From the NCBI RefSeq assembly GCF_950101795.1, contig NZ_CATNLZ010000007.1, forward strand, positions 8,790-72,789: a stretch of DNA of 64,000 nucleotides, read 5' to 3'. Every line of letters begins with the position of its first letter. The stretch's first letter is position 1. The notes beneath the pieces were generated by a model, which had not been told where the DNA came from, did not search any database, and worked only from the letters and a program-made list of their open reading frames with translations. The DNA comes from Nocardioides sp. T2.26MG-1 (GTDB taxonomy: Bacteria > Actinomycetota > Actinomycetes > Propionibacteriales > Nocardioidaceae). Below are positions 20,716-35,946 of this stretch, one piece after another. The position numbers were made by a program, and so were the translations under genes.

Positions 20716-22041
20716 ATGTCGCAGGAAGCATGGAGCACGGCAGGCTCGCGACCCGACCTGGACGGCTCGGACGCCACCCGTGACGGGGCCGGAGACCGGC
20801 TCCGCGCCCCCGAGGACCTGGCGACGTACGCCGCGCGCCGCGACGCGTGGTCGGCCGGTGGGCCCGGGGCGTCGGGGGCACCGGTGCCCGGAGATCCTCT
20901 GACCGATCCCCTCGCGGGTCCGCCGCCGGGACGGCCGGTGGTCCCGGTCATGCCCACGTCGCCGCCGCCCAGCTCACCGCCGCCGGCGTACCGCCCCCCG
21001 GCGAGCTCGCCGCCGCCCGCCCCTCCCGCCGTCGTCGTCGAGGGACCGCCCGCGGATCCGGGCGTCGTGATCGAGCCCGGCGACCGACCGGGCGAGGTGC
21101 GCAGGTTCATGACCGCCACCGACTTCCTCGACCGGCGTGACGGCTCCCACGAACACGGACCGGCTTCGTGGGGGTGGCGGGGAGCCGTCCGACGCCTGAG
21201 CGGTGGCCTGATCACGCCGCGGATGGGACCGGCGGAGGCGGCGTACGAGGACCAGCGCCGCACTATCCAGCGCGACTTCGACGGTCCGCGCACGATCGCG
21301 TTCATCAACCCCAAGGGCGGTGCCGCCAAGACCACGGGCGTCCTGGCGGCGGGCTACACGTTCGGCACGGTCCGCGGCGGCGGCGTCGTGGCATGGGACA
21401 ACAACGAGACCCGCGGCACGCTCGGGATCAGGGGCACCCGCAGCACCCACCGCAACACCACGCGTGAGCTCCTCGAGGATCTGGAGCGGTTCACCGACGT
21501 CTACCAGTCCCGGATCGGTGACCTGGGCGCGTTCGTGCGCTCGCAGGGCGACGCCCACTTCGACGTGCTGGCCTCCGACGAGCGCCCCGACGTGACGGGC
21601 ACGATCCGCGCCCAGGACTTCGACGCCGTGCACAAGCTGCTCGAGCGGTTCTACCGGATCATCCTCATCGACACCGGCAACAACATGCGCGCCGAGAACT
21701 GGCTCGCGGCGGCCGGTGCCGCGGACCTGCTCGTGGTCACCAGCACCGTGCGCGAGGACACCGGCTACAGCGGGCTGTGGATGCTCGACGCCCTCCAGGA
21801 CGCGGGCTACCAGAACCTGAAGTACAAGGCGATCACCGTTCTGTCCGACCCGTCGGCGACCGTCGACACCAAGCTCGCGGCCGACCTCGTCGAGGTCTAC
21901 CAGCAGCGGACCCGCGCGGTCTACCGGGTGCCCTACGACCCGGCGCTCGTGTCCGGCTCGGTCGTGCCCTATGCCCAGCTGTCCGAGCACACCAGGATGC
22001 AGTGGCTCAAGGCCTGCGCCGGGATGGCCGCCGCGCTCTGA
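20716..22041 (+). CDS. ParA/MinD-like ATPase with proline-rich N-terminus
   Basis: This 441-aa protein begins with about 130 residues of low-complexity sequence, proline-rich at about 64-112 (repeated PPP blocks). A SIMIBI ATPase domain follows: deviant Walker A KGGAAKTT at 200-207, AWDNNE at 227-231, and Walker B IILIDTGNN. The overall plan resembles the EspI-like ATPases of actinobacterial type VII secretion loci, but no secretion genes are here and no ParB. ATG start with gagagagga just upstream; a 12-nt palindrome (20696-20707) overlaps that site. Its cargo or partner is unknown. Confidence 0.85.
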   Translation: MSQEAWSTAGSRPDLDGSDATRDGAGDRLRAPEDLATYAARRDAWSAGGPGASGAPVPGDPLTDPLAGPPPGRPVVPVMPTSPPPSSPPPAYRPPASSPPPAPPAVVVEGPPADPGVVIEPGDRPGEVRRFMTATDFLDRRDGSHEHGPASWGWRGAVRRLSGGLITPRMGPAEAAYEDQRRTIQRDFDGPRTIAFINPKGGAAKTTGVLAAGYTFGTVRGGGVVAWDNNETRGTLGIRGTRSTHRNTTRELLEDLERFTDVYQSRIGDLGAFVRSQGDAHFDVLASDERPDVTGTIRAQDFDAVHKLLERFYRIILIDTGNNMRAENWLAAAGAADLLVVTSTVREDTGYSGLWMLDALQDAGYQNLKYKAITVLSDPSATVDTKLAADLVEVYQQRTRAVYRVPYDPALVSGSVVPYAQLSEHTRMQWLKACAGMAAAL

Positions 22042-22067
22042 GGCCACCGGCCTCGCGGCGCCAGCGC

Positions 22068-22073
22068 TACGGT
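22068..22073 (+). promoter_or_regulatory. -10 element of the quinone reductase gene
   Basis: TACGGT lies 7 nt before the ATG; no ribosome binding site, so leaderless. Confidence 0.5.
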
Positions 22074-22080
22074 CGAGATC

Positions 22081-23094
22081 ATGCGTGCAGTCGTCTACCA
22101 GCAGACAGGTCCGTCGTCGGTGCTCGAGGTGGTCGACCGGCCGGTTCCCGAGCCGGGGCCGGGCGAGGTGCGGGTGCGCCTGGTGCGTGCCGGGGTCAAC
22201 CCGACCGACTGGAAGTTCCGCGCCGGCATGATGTCGGGGTACGACGAGGTCACGCCGGGCCAGGACGGCGCGGGGGTCGTGGACGCGGTCGGCGCCGGTG
22301 TCGTCGGCCTCGCGGTCGGGGACCGGATCTGGCTGGTGCTCGCCCAGCACGGGCGCGCCTACGGCACCGCTGCCGAGTACACCGTGCAACCGGCCGATCG
22401 CGTGGTGGCGCTGCCCGAGCACGCGTCGTTCGACCTCGGCGCCAGCCTGGGCGTCCCGGCCGTCACCGCCCACCGCGCGCTCACCTCGCTCGAGGGTGGC
22501 CCGGCCCGGCTCGCGCCCGGGGCGCTGGCCGGCCGGACGGTGCTGGTGGCCGGGGGAGCGGGGGCGGTCGGCAACGCCGCGATCCAGCTGGCGCGATGGG
22601 CGGGCGCGACCGTGGTGACCACCGTCAGCAGCGAGGAGAAGGCCGCGCTCGCGCGCGCCGCCGGGGCCGACCACGTCGTGAACTACCGCGAGCCGGACGT
22701 CGCCCAGCGGATCCTCGCGGTCGCCCCCGGCGGTGTGGACATCGCGGTCGAGGTCGCGCCCGCGCAGAACATCGCGCTGGACCTCGAGGTGGTCCGGGTG
22801 CACGGCACCGTGGCCATCTACGCCAACAACGGGGGCGACACCCTCACGATGCCGCTGCGCGCGGCGTTCGGGAAGAACCTCCGCTTCCAGTTCCTGATCC
22901 TCTACACCCTCGCCGACCACCTCCTGCAGGCCGCGGTCGAGGACGTCGCCGCCGCCGTGACGGCCGGCGCGCTCCGGGTGGGCGCGGAGGCGGGGCTGCC
23001 GCTCCACCACTACCCGCTCGAGCAGACCGCCACGGCCCACGACGCCGTCGAGAACGGCGCCGTGGGCAAGGTGCTCCTGGACGTCTCCGAGTGA
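22081..23094 (+). CDS. zinc-independent NADPH:quinone reductase (medium-chain dehydrogenase family)
   Basis: This 337-aa enzyme is of the zeta-crystallin/quinone oxidoreductase branch. The N-terminal GroES-like domain shows GxVRVRLVRAGVNPTDWK, and the nucleotide-binding domain has the AGGAGAVGNAAIQLA motif typical of NADPH-dependent quinone reductases. The catalytic zinc ligands of alcohol dehydrogenases are absent. It would reduce quinones or enoyl compounds in the cytosol. It stands alone between the ParA-like gene and the arc operon, with its own leaderless-type promoter. Confidence 0.9.
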   Translation: MRAVVYQQTGPSSVLEVVDRPVPEPGPGEVRVRLVRAGVNPTDWKFRAGMMSGYDEVTPGQDGAGVVDAVGAGVVGLAVGDRIWLVLAQHGRAYGTAAEYTVQPADRVVALPEHASFDLGASLGVPAVTAHRALTSLEGGPARLAPGALAGRTVLVAGGAGAVGNAAIQLARWAGATVVTTVSSEEKAALARAAGADHVVNYREPDVAQRILAVAPGGVDIAVEVAPAQNIALDLEVVRVHGTVAIYANNGGDTLTMPLRAAFGKNLRFQFLILYTLADHLLQAAVEDVAAAVTAGALRVGAEAGLPLHHYPLEQTATAHDAVENGAVGKVLLDVSE

Positions 23095-23182
23095 CGAAGA
23101 CCTCACTGCGGAGCTGGTGGCCCGTCGGGCCCGCGACGACTGTGTGATCAACCACCCCTGCAGAGATTTTGCGCGGGCGGCG

Positions 23183-23198
23183 ATGCAAGTTCATGCAT
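23183..23198. promoter_or_regulatory. candidate operator (ARG-box-like inverted repeat)
   Basis: ATGCA and TGCAT flank 6 nt (AGTTCA). The TTCATGCAT half resembles actinobacterial arginine-repressor boxes. It lies about 190 nt before arcD. The assignment to ArgR is inference. Confidence 0.35.
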
Positions 23199-23200
23199 GA

Positions 23201-23222
23201 CGTTGTAGGGTGATCCACAACG
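23201..23222. promoter_or_regulatory. candidate operator, CGTTGT-N10-ACAACG
   Basis: Perfect 6-bp arms around 10 nt, immediately after the ATGCA-N6-TGCAT site. A TAGGGT hexamer (23206-23211) lies inside, so binding here could block a promoter. The regulator is unknown. Confidence 0.35.
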
Positions 23223-23342
23223 ACGCGCGCGAGCGTGCCGCGGCATGGTCGATGGCCCTCTTGCGGGCTGGGACCTGTCCCGGTCGGCAGTGCCGTTCGT
23301 CCCTCCTGCCCGCTCAGCGCCGGGCCCTAGCGTCCTTCACAG

Positions 23343-23364
23343 GACGGAAGATCGGTCTTCCGTC
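23343..23364 (+). promoter_or_regulatory. leader hairpin of the arc operon
   Basis: GACGGAAGA and TCTTCCGTC form a perfect 9-bp stem with a TCGG loop, ending 5 nt before the ribosome binding site aaggagg (23370-23376) of arcD. A TAGCGT hexamer at 23328-23333 could be the -10. The hairpin may stabilise the mRNA or be a protein site. Confidence 0.5.
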
Positions 23365-23386
23365 TCCTGAAGGAGGCCCGAACTAC

Positions 23387-24856
23387 ATGACTCAGCAAAT
23401 GGTCCGACCACCGTCGGGCCCCAGCCCTGAGCAGCCCTCGCGAGCAGCCGGAACCCTGGCCCTGCCCGCGCTGGTCGCACTCGTCGTCGGATCGATGATC
23501 GGCAGCGGCATCTTCGCCCTGCCGTCCCAGATGGCCGGGAGCGCCGCTCCAGGACCGCTGCTCATCGGCTGGCTCATCACCGGCGTCGGCATGCTCATGC
23601 TGGCATTCGTCTTCCAGACGCTCTCGCGCCGCAAGCCCGAGGTCGACGGCGGTGTCTACGGATATGCCCGCGCCGGGTTCGGCAACTACCTCGGCTTCAC
23701 CTCCGCCTGGGGGTACTGGATCAGCGCCTGGATCGGCAACGTCGGCTACCTCGTGCTGCTGATGTCGACGCTCGGCTACTTCATCCCCGCCTTCGAGGGC
23801 GGCAACACCGTGGCCGCGGTCGCATTCGCCTCCGTCGTGCTATGGGTCCTGCACTGGCTGACCACGCGTGGCGTCCACAACGCCGCCTTCGTCAACACCC
23901 TGGTGACGATCGCCAAGATCGTCCCGATCGTCACCTTCATCGCGATCGCCGCCGTCGGCTTCAAGGCCGGCATCTTCACCGCCGACGTCTGGGGTGACAA
24001 CCAGGGCCTGGGCACCACGCTCGACCAGGTCAAGAACATGATGCTGGTCACCGTCTGGGTGTTCATCGGCATCGAGGGCGCCTCGGTCTACAGCCAGCGC
24101 GCCGCGAAGCGCAGCGATGTCGGCCGCGCCACCGTGATCGGCTTCGTCGGCGTCCTCGGCCTGCTGCTCGCGGTCAACCTCCTGTCCTACGGCCTCATGA
24201 GCCAGGCGAAGATCGCCGGTCTCGACGACCCGTCGATGGCCGGCCTCATGCGGCACGAGGTCGGTGCCTGGGGCACCGGCTTCATCTCGGCCGGCCTCGC
24301 GATCTCGCTGCTGGGCGCGCTCCTCTCGTGGGTGCTGCTCTGCGTCGAGATCCTCCGGCTGCCCGCCCAGGAGGGCGTGCTCCCGCGCCAGCTCGGCGCG
24401 GAGAACCGTTACGGCGCCCCGTCCAACGCGCTCTGGCTGACCAACGGCTGCGTCCAGCTGATGCTGCTGTGGACGCTCGTCAACGACAGCACCTACACGG
24501 ACCTGATCTACCTCGCGACCTCGCTGATCCTGCTGCCGTACCTCTGGTCGGCGCTCTACCAGGTCAAGCTCGCGTTCACCGGCGAGACCTACGGTCAGCA
24601 CGACAACCGCACCCGCGACATCGTGATCGGCATGGTCGCCCTGGCCTACGCCGTGTGGCTGGTCTACGCAGGCGGCTGGGAGTACGTGCTCGTCGCCGGC
24701 ATCTTCTACCTGGTCGGCACCGCCCTGTACGTCTGGGCACGCACGCAGGTCCGGGCCGAGATCTTCACGGCCGCCGAGCGCCTGGTCGTGGCCGTGGTGG
24801 TCGCGCTGTCGATCGCCGGCGTCATCGGCCTCGTCCAGGGCTTCGTCTCCATCTGA
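23387..24856 (+). CDS. arcD: arginine:ornithine antiporter (APC superfamily)
   Basis: This is a membrane exchanger that brings arginine in and ornithine out, first gene of the arginine deiminase operon. At 489 aa it has about 12-13 hydrophobic helices and starts its first helix with the APC motif [17 protein letters not shown]. The conserved [14 protein letters not shown] and [12 protein letters not shown] segments fit the basic-amino-acid antiporter family. The ATG at 23387 is chosen because aaggagg lies 10 nt upstream; a longer reading from 23210 would start within the operator region. Gene order (arcA, arcB, arcC next) supports the substrate. Confidence 0.92.
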   Translation: MTQQMVRPPSGPSPEQPSRAAGTLALPALVALVVGSMIGSGIFALPSQMAGSAAPGPLLIGWLITGVGMLMLAFVFQTLSRRKPEVDGGVYGYARAGFGNYLGFTSAWGYWISAWIGNVGYLVLLMSTLGYFIPAFEGGNTVAAVAFASVVLWVLHWLTTRGVHNAAFVNTLVTIAKIVPIVTFIAIAAVGFKAGIFTADVWGDNQGLGTTLDQVKNMMLVTVWVFIGIEGASVYSQRAAKRSDVGRATVIGFVGVLGLLLAVNLLSYGLMSQAKIAGLDDPSMAGLMRHEVGAWGTGFISAGLAISLLGALLSWVLLCVEILRLPAQEGVLPRQLGAENRYGAPSNALWLTNGCVQLMLLWTLVNDSTYTDLIYLATSLILLPYLWSALYQVKLAFTGETYGQHDNRTRDIVIGMVALAYAVWLVYAGGWEYVLVAGIFYLVGTALYVWARTQVRAEIFTAAERLVVAVVVALSIAGVIGLVQGFVSI

Positions 24857-24877
24857 GCGTCGCTCCTCATCACGGGA

Positions 24878-24908
24878 GGCGGGGCGGTCCTCGGGCCGCC
24901 GCCCCGCC
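24878..24908 (+). terminator. hairpin between arcD and arcA
   Basis: GGCGGGGCGG and CCGCCCCGCC form a perfect 10-bp stem with an 11-nt loop in the 133-nt gap. It may be a partial terminator or a processing barrier that sets different levels of arcD and the enzymes. Confidence 0.55.
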
Positions 24909-24989
24909 TGGCCCGGCCTCCCATCGGAGCGCCCGGCCCCCGAGGACGTCCCCGGCCCCACCAATCCCCCCAGCAAGGAAAGAATCATC

Positions 24990-26285
24990 ATGGCTATCGA
25001 ACAACTGCCCCGGGCGACGGTCGAAGGGACCGTCACCGACCCCAGAGTCGGCGTATGGTCCGAAGCCGGCCGTCTCCGACGCGTGATGGTCTGCGCGCCC
25101 GGTCTGGCCCACCTGCGGCTCACCCCCGAGACCTGCGACGAGCTGCTGTACGACGACGTCATCTGGGTCAGCCAGGCCAAGCGGGACCACTACGACTTCG
25201 TCACCAAGATGCGCGACCGCGGCGTCGAGGTGCTCGACATGCTGCAGCTGCTCGTCGACGTCGTGCGCTACCCCGAGGGCCGCAACTGGATCCTCGACCG
25301 CAAGATCACCGACGACCAGATCGGCCCCGGCCTCGTCCACGAGGTGCGCGCCTGGCTGGAGAGCCTGCCGGCCGAGAAGCTGGCGGAGTTCCTGATCGGC
25401 GGCGTCGCGTTCAGCGACGTCCCCGACGACATGGCCGGCTCGTTCCTGCGGTCCTTCCGCGACGCCGACGTCCAGCAGTTCGTGCTCCCGCCGCTGCCCA
25501 ACACGGTGTTCGCCCGCGACAACTCCTCGTGGGTCTACGGGGGCGTGACGCTGAACAGCATGTACTGGCCGGCCCGCCGCCAGGAGACGCTGCTGACCAC
25601 CGCGATCTACCGGTTCCACCCGGCCTTCGCCGGCGAGGACTTCCGGGTCTGGTTCGGTGACCCCGACCAGCAGCCCCGCGACCGCGGCAACGCCACGATC
25701 GAGGGCGGCGACGTCATGCCGATCGGCAACGGCGTGGTCGTGATCGGTATGGGCGAGCGGACCTCGCAGCAGGCGATCACCCAGGTCGCCCGGTCCCTGT
25801 TCGCGGCGGGTGCCGCCGAGCGCGTGATCGCCGCCGGCCTGCCGCGGACCCGTGCGGCCATGCACATCGACACCGTGTTCACGTTCTGCGACCGCGACGT
25901 CGTCACGGCGTACGGCCCGGTCGTCGACAAGATCGACAGCTTCTCGCTGCGGCCCGACGAGTCCTCGCCGTCCGGCCTGGACGTCCGTCACGAGGACAAG
26001 CACTTCGTGGACGTCGTCTCCGACGCTCTGGGCGTGCCGATGCGCGTCGTGCCCACGGGCGGCGACCGCTGGGGCTCCGCCCGCGAGCAGTGGGACGACG
26101 GCAACAACGTCCTCGCGCTCGAGCCCGGCGTCGTCGTCGGCTACGACCGCAACACGCACACCAACACCCAGCTCCGCAAGGCCGGCATCGAGGTCATCAC
26201 GATCGACGCCAGCGAGCTGGGGCGGGGCCGGGGCGGCGGGCGCTGCATGACCTGCCCGATCCTGCGCGACCCCATCGACTACTGA
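24990..26285 (+). CDS. arcA: arginine deiminase
   Basis: This enzyme hydrolyses arginine to citrulline and ammonia. At 431 aa it has the guanidino-group-modifying fold: [21 protein letters not shown], the histidine in MHIDTVFTF, and the catalytic cysteine Cys419 in GGRCMTCPI near the C-terminus. ATG start, with aaggaaag upstream. It is followed by the carbamoyltransferase and carbamate kinase genes that complete the three-step pathway. Confidence 0.97.
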   Translation: MAIEQLPRATVEGTVTDPRVGVWSEAGRLRRVMVCAPGLAHLRLTPETCDELLYDDVIWVSQAKRDHYDFVTKMRDRGVEVLDMLQLLVDVVRYPEGRNWILDRKITDDQIGPGLVHEVRAWLESLPAEKLAEFLIGGVAFSDVPDDMAGSFLRSFRDADVQQFVLPPLPNTVFARDNSSWVYGGVTLNSMYWPARRQETLLTTAIYRFHPAFAGEDFRVWFGDPDQQPRDRGNATIEGGDVMPIGNGVVVIGMGERTSQQAITQVARSLFAAGAAERVIAAGLPRTRAAMHIDTVFTFCDRDVVTAYGPVVDKIDSFSLRPDESSPSGLDVRHEDKHFVDVVSDALGVPMRVVPTGGDRWGSAREQWDDGNNVLALEPGVVVGYDRNTHTNTQLRKAGIEVITIDASELGRGRGGGRCMTCPILRDPIDY

Positions 26286-26329
26286 CCTACGACCGGACCC
26301 GATCCGGAACAAGAGAGGAAACACCACCC

Positions 26330-27334
26330 ATGCCGGTCAACCTTCGCGGGCGCCACCTGCTCAGCCTGCGTCACCACACCCCCGACGAGATCCGTCACCT
26401 GCTCGACCTGTCGCGCGACCTCAAGCGCGCCAAGTACGCCGGGACCGAGCGCCAGCTGCTCCGGGGCCGCAACGTCGCGCTGATCTTCGAGAAGACCTCC
26501 ACCCGCACCCGCTGCGCCTTCGAGGTCGCGTCCTACGACCAGGGCGCGCACGTCACCTACATCGACCCCGCGTCGTCCCAGCTGGGCCACAAGGAGTCGG
26601 TCGCCGACACCGCGCGCGTGCTCGGCCGCATGTACGACGCGATCGAGTACCGCGGGTTCTCCCAGGACGTCGTCGAGGAGCTGGCGAAGTACGCCGGCGT
26701 CCCGGTCTTCAACGGGCTCACCGACGAGTTCCACCCGACCCAGATGCTCGCCGACGTCCTCACCATGCGGGAGCACTCCGACAAGCCGCTGCACGAGATC
26801 GCGTTCGCGTTCGTCGGCGACGGCCGCAACAACGTCGCCAACTCGCTGCTGCTCGTCGCCGCCAAGCTCGGCATGGACGTCCGCATCGGTGCCCCGCGTG
26901 CGCTGTGGCCCGAGGACGAGCTGGTCAAGCTCTGCCACGAGCTCGCCGAGTCCTCCGGTGCCCGGATCCTGATCACCGACGACCCGAAGGAGGCCGTGGC
27001 GGGTGTGGACTTCATCTACACCGACGTCTGGGTCTCGATGGGCGAGCCGGTGGAGTCGTGGGCCGAGCGGGTCGAGCTCTGCCTGCCGTTCCAGGTGAAC
27101 GCCGAGCTGCTCCACGCCGCCGGCAACCCCCGGGTCAAGGTGCTGCACTGCCTGCCGGCCTTCCACAACACCCAGACCAAGGTCGGTGCCCAGGTCGTCC
27201 AGCAGTACCCGCAGCTCGCGAACGGCGTCGAGGTCACCGAGGACGTCTTCGAGTCGGCGGCCAACATCTCCTTCGACCAGGCGGAGAACCGGATGCACAC
27301 GATCAAGGCGCTCCTCGTGGCGTCGCTGGCCTGA
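26330..27334 (+). CDS. arcB: ornithine carbamoyltransferase, catabolic by context
   Basis: In this operon it should cleave citrulline with phosphate to ornithine and carbamoyl phosphate. At 334 aa it shows the carbamoyl-phosphate motif STRTR (57-61) and the ornithine-site motif HCLPAFH (273-279). The ATG is preceded by agaggaaa. The family is reversible and the biosynthetic argF looks the same in motif; placement between arcA and arcC is the reason for calling it arcB. An argF name would also be defensible if the genome has no other copy. Confidence 0.94.
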   Translation: MPVNLRGRHLLSLRHHTPDEIRHLLDLSRDLKRAKYAGTERQLLRGRNVALIFEKTSTRTRCAFEVASYDQGAHVTYIDPASSQLGHKESVADTARVLGRMYDAIEYRGFSQDVVEELAKYAGVPVFNGLTDEFHPTQMLADVLTMREHSDKPLHEIAFAFVGDGRNNVANSLLLVAAKLGMDVRIGAPRALWPEDELVKLCHELAESSGARILITDDPKEAVAGVDFIYTDVWVSMGEPVESWAERVELCLPFQVNAELLHAAGNPRVKVLHCLPAFHNTQTKVGAQVVQQYPQLANGVEVTEDVFESAANISFDQAENRMHTIKALLVASLA

Positions 27335-27344
27335 GGAGGACGAC

Positions 27345-28301
27345 ATGAGAATCGTGATCGCACTGGGGGGCAACGCCCTCCTGCGCCGTGGTGAGCCGCT
27401 GACCGCGGAGAACCAGCGCGCCAACATCCGGATCGCCGCCGAGCGGATCGCCACCGTGGTCCCCGACCACGAGGTGGTCATCGCCCACGGCAACGGTCCC
27501 CAGGTCGGCCTGCTCGCGCTCCAGGCGGCGGCGTACGAGGACGTGCGGCCCTACCCGCTGGACGTCCTCGGCGCCCAGACCGAGGCGATGATCGGCTACG
27601 TCATCGAGCAGGAGCTCGGCAACGTGCTGCCGCTCGAGAAGCACATCGCCACCCTGCTGACGATGGTCCGCGTGGACCCGGAGGACCCGGCGTTCCAGAA
27701 CCCGACGAAGTTCATCGGGCCGGTCTACATGCGTGAGGAGGCTGAGGCGCTGGCCGCCGAGAACGGGTGGGCCATCCGACAGGACGGCTCGTCGTACCGC
27801 CGCGTCGTCGCCTCGCCCGAGCCGCAGCACATCTACGAGGTGCCCTCGATCCGGGCGCTCGTGGAGAACGGCACGGTCGTCGTGTGCGCCGGCGGCGGCG
27901 GCATCCCGACCGTCCTCGAGCCCGGGCGCATCCTGCGCGGGGTCGAGGCCGTCATCGACAAGGACCTCGCGTCCTCGCTCCTCGCCGAGGAGATCGACGC
28001 GGACCTGCTGGTCATCGCCACCGACGTGGACGGCGTGTACGTCGACTGGGGCACGCCCGACCAGCGCCGGCTCACCGAGACGACCCCGGCCGAGCTGCGG
28101 GCGTTCGACTTCGCGGCGGGCTCGATGGGCCCGAAGGTCGAGGCCGTGTGCCGGTTCGTCGAGCACACCGGGCGGACGGCGGCGATCGGCTCGCTCGCCG
28201 ACATCGCCCACATCGTCGCCGGCCACGCCGGGACCCGGATCGTCCCCGACGGTCAGGGCACACCGGCGGGACAGGACCGGGAGCTGGCCGTCTCCGGCTG
28301 A
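27345..28301 (+). CDS. arcC: carbamate kinase
   Basis: This enzyme transfers phosphate from carbamoyl phosphate to ADP, giving ATP, ammonia and CO2, the energy-yielding step of the arginine deiminase pathway. At 318 aa it begins with [12 protein letters not shown] and has [24 protein letters not shown] and the amino-acid-kinase segment TDVDGVY. The ribosome binding site gaggagga overlaps the arcB stop, so coupling is likely. It is the last gene before the gap leading to the pyr operon. Confidence 0.97.
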   Translation: MRIVIALGGNALLRRGEPLTAENQRANIRIAAERIATVVPDHEVVIAHGNGPQVGLLALQAAAYEDVRPYPLDVLGAQTEAMIGYVIEQELGNVLPLEKHIATLLTMVRVDPEDPAFQNPTKFIGPVYMREEAEALAAENGWAIRQDGSSYRRVVASPEPQHIYEVPSIRALVENGTVVVCAGGGGIPTVLEPGRILRGVEAVIDKDLASSLLAEEIDADLLVIATDVDGVYVDWGTPDQRRLTETTPAELRAFDFAAGSMGPKVEAVCRFVEHTGRTAAIGSLADIAHIVAGHAGTRIVPDGQGTPAGQDRELAVSG

Positions 28302-28354
28302 CCTCCGCAGCTGACCCCCGTCAGGCCGGGTCGTCGCATCCGGCCCGGTCCACC

Positions 28355-28391
28355 ACGTCGACCCGCCCGAAACTTTCGGGCGGGTCAACGT
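28355..28391. repeat. 37-nt palindromic repeat, copy 1
   Basis: Two 18-nt arms around a central C, with core CCCGCCCGAAA-C-TTTCGGGCGGG and one mismatch in the stem. It lies in the 325-nt gap between arcC and pyrR, preceded by a weaker GGCCGG/CCGGCC hairpin (28324-28345). It may act as a two-way terminator. Two more copies follow metK. Confidence 0.85.
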
Positions 28392-28558
28392 CGTTTCGGA
28401 GCAGTCTGAAGGTAAGTCGGTGTCCTCCCGGCAGCGCCCAGGACGGACAATCGAGCACCGGGAGGCCGTCATACCTGCACTCACGGCTGCCGCGCTCCTC
28501 TGGCAACCGGCATCCGAGACAACTCGGGGCCGGTGCGCACATCGTCTGCGCGGGGGAG

Positions 28559-28564
28559 TAGGGT
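28559..28564 (+). promoter_or_regulatory. -10 element of the pyr operon
   Basis: TAGGGT about 68 nt before the pyrR start. Transcription from about 28571 would make a leader that begins just before the PyrR-binding hairpin. No good -35 is visible. Confidence 0.5.
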
Positions 28565-28580
28565 CCACCTCGATCGACAT

Positions 28581-30190
<1,610 letters not shown>

Positions 30191-30194
<4 letters not shown>

Positions 30195-31489
30195 GCACCT
30201 ACTGGATCAAGAACGTCAGCATTCTCGGCGGCGCGCCGACCGACCTGCTGCTCGCGAACGGCGTGATCGAGCGCGTCGGCGCGGGGATCTCGACGAGCTC
30301 GACCACCGAAGGCGTCGAGGAGATCGACGGCACCGGCCTGATCGCCCTGCCCGGCCTCGTCGACCTGCACACGCACCTGCGCGAGCCGGGCCGCGAGGAC
30401 GCCGAGACGGTGGAGTCCGGCACCCGCGCCGCCGCGATGGGCGGCTTCACCGCCGTGCATGCGATGGCCAACACCGAGCCGGTCGCCGATACCGCCGGCG
30501 TCGTCGAGCAGGTCTGGCGGCTGGGCCGCGAGGCCGGCTACTGCGACGTCTACCCGGTCGGCGCGGTCACGGTCGGCCTCGCCGGCCAGCAGCTCGCCGA
30601 GCTCGGCGCGATGGCCGACTCCGCGGCCCGAGTGCGGGTGTTCTCAGACGACGGCAAGTGCGTGAGCGACGCGGTGCTGATGCGCCGGGCGCTGGAGTAC
30701 GTCAAGGCGTTCGACGGCGTCGTCGCCCAGCACGCCCAGGAGCCCCGGCTCACCGAGGGCGCTCAGATGAACGAGGGCCCGCTGTCCGGGCGCCTGGGTC
30801 TCGCCGGGTGGCCGGCGGTCGCCGAGGAGGCGATCATCGCCCGCGACGTGCTGCTCGCCGAGCACGTCGGGTCGCGGCTGCACGTGTGCCACGTGTCCAC
30901 CGCGGGCTCGGTCGAGCTGATCCGGTGGGCCAAGGGCAAGGGCGTGGACGTCACGGCCGAGGCCTGCCCGCACCACCTGCTGCTCACCGACGACCTGGCC
31001 GCGACGTACGACCCGATCTACAAGGTCAACCCACCGCTGCGCTCGACCGCCGACGCCGAGGCGCTCCGGGCCGGGCTCGCCGACGGCACCATCGACATCG
31101 TCGCCACCGACCACGCCCCGCACCCGCACGAGGACAAGGACTGCGAGTGGGCCGCAGCGGCCTTCGGGATGCTCGGGCTCGAGACCGCGCTCTCGATCGT
31201 GCAGCAGACGATGGTCGACCCCGGCCTGCTCGACTGGGCGGGCGTCGCCGACCGGATGTCCGCCGCACCTGCGCGGATCGGTCGGGTCGCCGACCACGGC
31301 CGGCCGATCGCCGAGGGCGAGCCGGCCAACGTGGTCCTCTACGACCCCGCCGCGACGCGGGTGATCGACCCCGCGGAGACGCAGAGCCTGAGCCGCAACA
31401 CGCCCTACCGCGGCATGGAGCTGCCCGGCCGGGTGGTGGCGACGTTCCTGCGCGGCAAGGCGACCGTGCTCGACGGGAAGATCCAGTGA
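30191..31489 (+). CDS. pyrC: dihydroorotase
   Basis: This zinc amidohydrolase cyclises carbamoyl aspartate to dihydroorotate. At 432 aa it is the long type I form. The metal motif H60-T-H62-L-R is in [10 protein letters not shown], a second cluster is [12 protein letters not shown], and [12 protein letters not shown] carries the catalytic aspartate. GTG start inside a GTGA overlap with pyrB. Its stop overlaps carA the same way. Confidence 0.97.
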
Positions 31490-32606
31490 CCGCCCCGGCG
31501 ATCCTCGTGCTCGAGGACGGCCGGACCTTCAGCGGCGAGTCGTTCGGCGCCGAGGGAGAGACGTTCGGCGAGGCGGTCTTCAACACCGGCATGACCGGCT
31601 ACCAGGAGACGCTGACCGACCCGTCGTACCACCGCCAGGTCGTCGTGATGACCGCGCCGCACGTCGGCAACACCGGCGTCAACGACGAGGACCCCGAGAG
31701 CAGCCGCATCTGGGTGGCCGGGTACGTCGTGCGCGACCCCGCCCGCCGCTCGTCGAGCTGGCGGGCGAGCCGCACGCTCGACGAGGAGCTGCGGGAGCAG
31801 GGCGTCGTCGGCATCTCGGGCATCGACACCCGGGCGCTGACCCGGCACCTGCGCGAGCGTGGCGCGATGCGGGTCGGGATCTCCTCGACCGAGACCGACG
31901 CCGCCGCGCTGCTCGAGCGGGTGCGCGCGTCGGTTGAGATGTCCGGTGCGGAGCTCGCCTCCGAGGTCTCGACCCAGGAGGCGTACGTCGTCCCCGCCAT
32001 CGGCACCAAGCGGTTCACGGTCGCGGCCCTCGACCTCGGCATCAAGACGATGACTCCGCACCGGATGGCCGAGCGCGGCATCGAGGTGCACGTGCTGCCC
32101 GCGACCGCGTCGCTCGACGACGTCCGCGCGGTGGGCGCCGACGGGCTCTTCTACTCCAACGGCCCGGGCGACCCGGCCGCGACCACCCACCAGATCGAGG
32201 TGCTCCAGGGAGCGCTCGCCGACGGGCTTCCCTACTTCGGCATCTGCTTCGGCAACCAGCTCTTCGGCCGGGCGCTCGGGTTCGGCACCTACAAGCTCAA
32301 GTACGGCCACCGCGGCATCAACCAGCCGGTGATGGACCGCACCACCGGCAAGGTCGAGGTGACCGCCCACAACCACGGGTTCGCCGTCGACGCCCCGCTG
32401 GAGGGCGGCACCACCACGCCGTACGGCGAGGCGAGCGTCAGCCACGTGTGCCTCAACGACGACGTGGTCGAGGGGCTGGAGCTGCGCGACGCCGACGGGC
32501 GGCTGACGGGCTTCTCCGTGCAGTACCACCCCGAGGCGGCCGCCGGCCCGCACGACGCGGCGTACCTCTTCGACCGGTTCACCGACGTGATGGAGGGCAA
32601 GGCCTG

Positions 32607-32607
<1 letters not shown>
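31486..32607 (+). CDS. carA: carbamoyl phosphate synthase small (glutaminase) subunit
   Basis: This subunit releases ammonia from glutamine and passes it to CarB. At 373 aa it has the N-terminal CarA domain ([10 protein letters not shown]) and a class I glutaminase domain with Cys254 in GICFGNQ and the pair His348/Glu350 in YHPE. GTG start in a GTGA overlap with pyrC; the stop and carB start form TGATG. Being in the pyr operon, expression should follow pyrimidine demand, although the product also feeds arginine synthesis. Confidence 0.97.
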
Positions 32608-35945
<3,338 letters not shown>

Positions 35946-35946
35946 C

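Noticed and set aside
23210..23386. N-terminal extension of ArcD by 59 residues
   Set aside because: It would cover the operator region and hairpin; aaggagg is placed for the ATG at 23387.
24870..26327. Minus-strand open frame of 485 codons
   Set aside because: Antisense of arcA, which has a complete active site.
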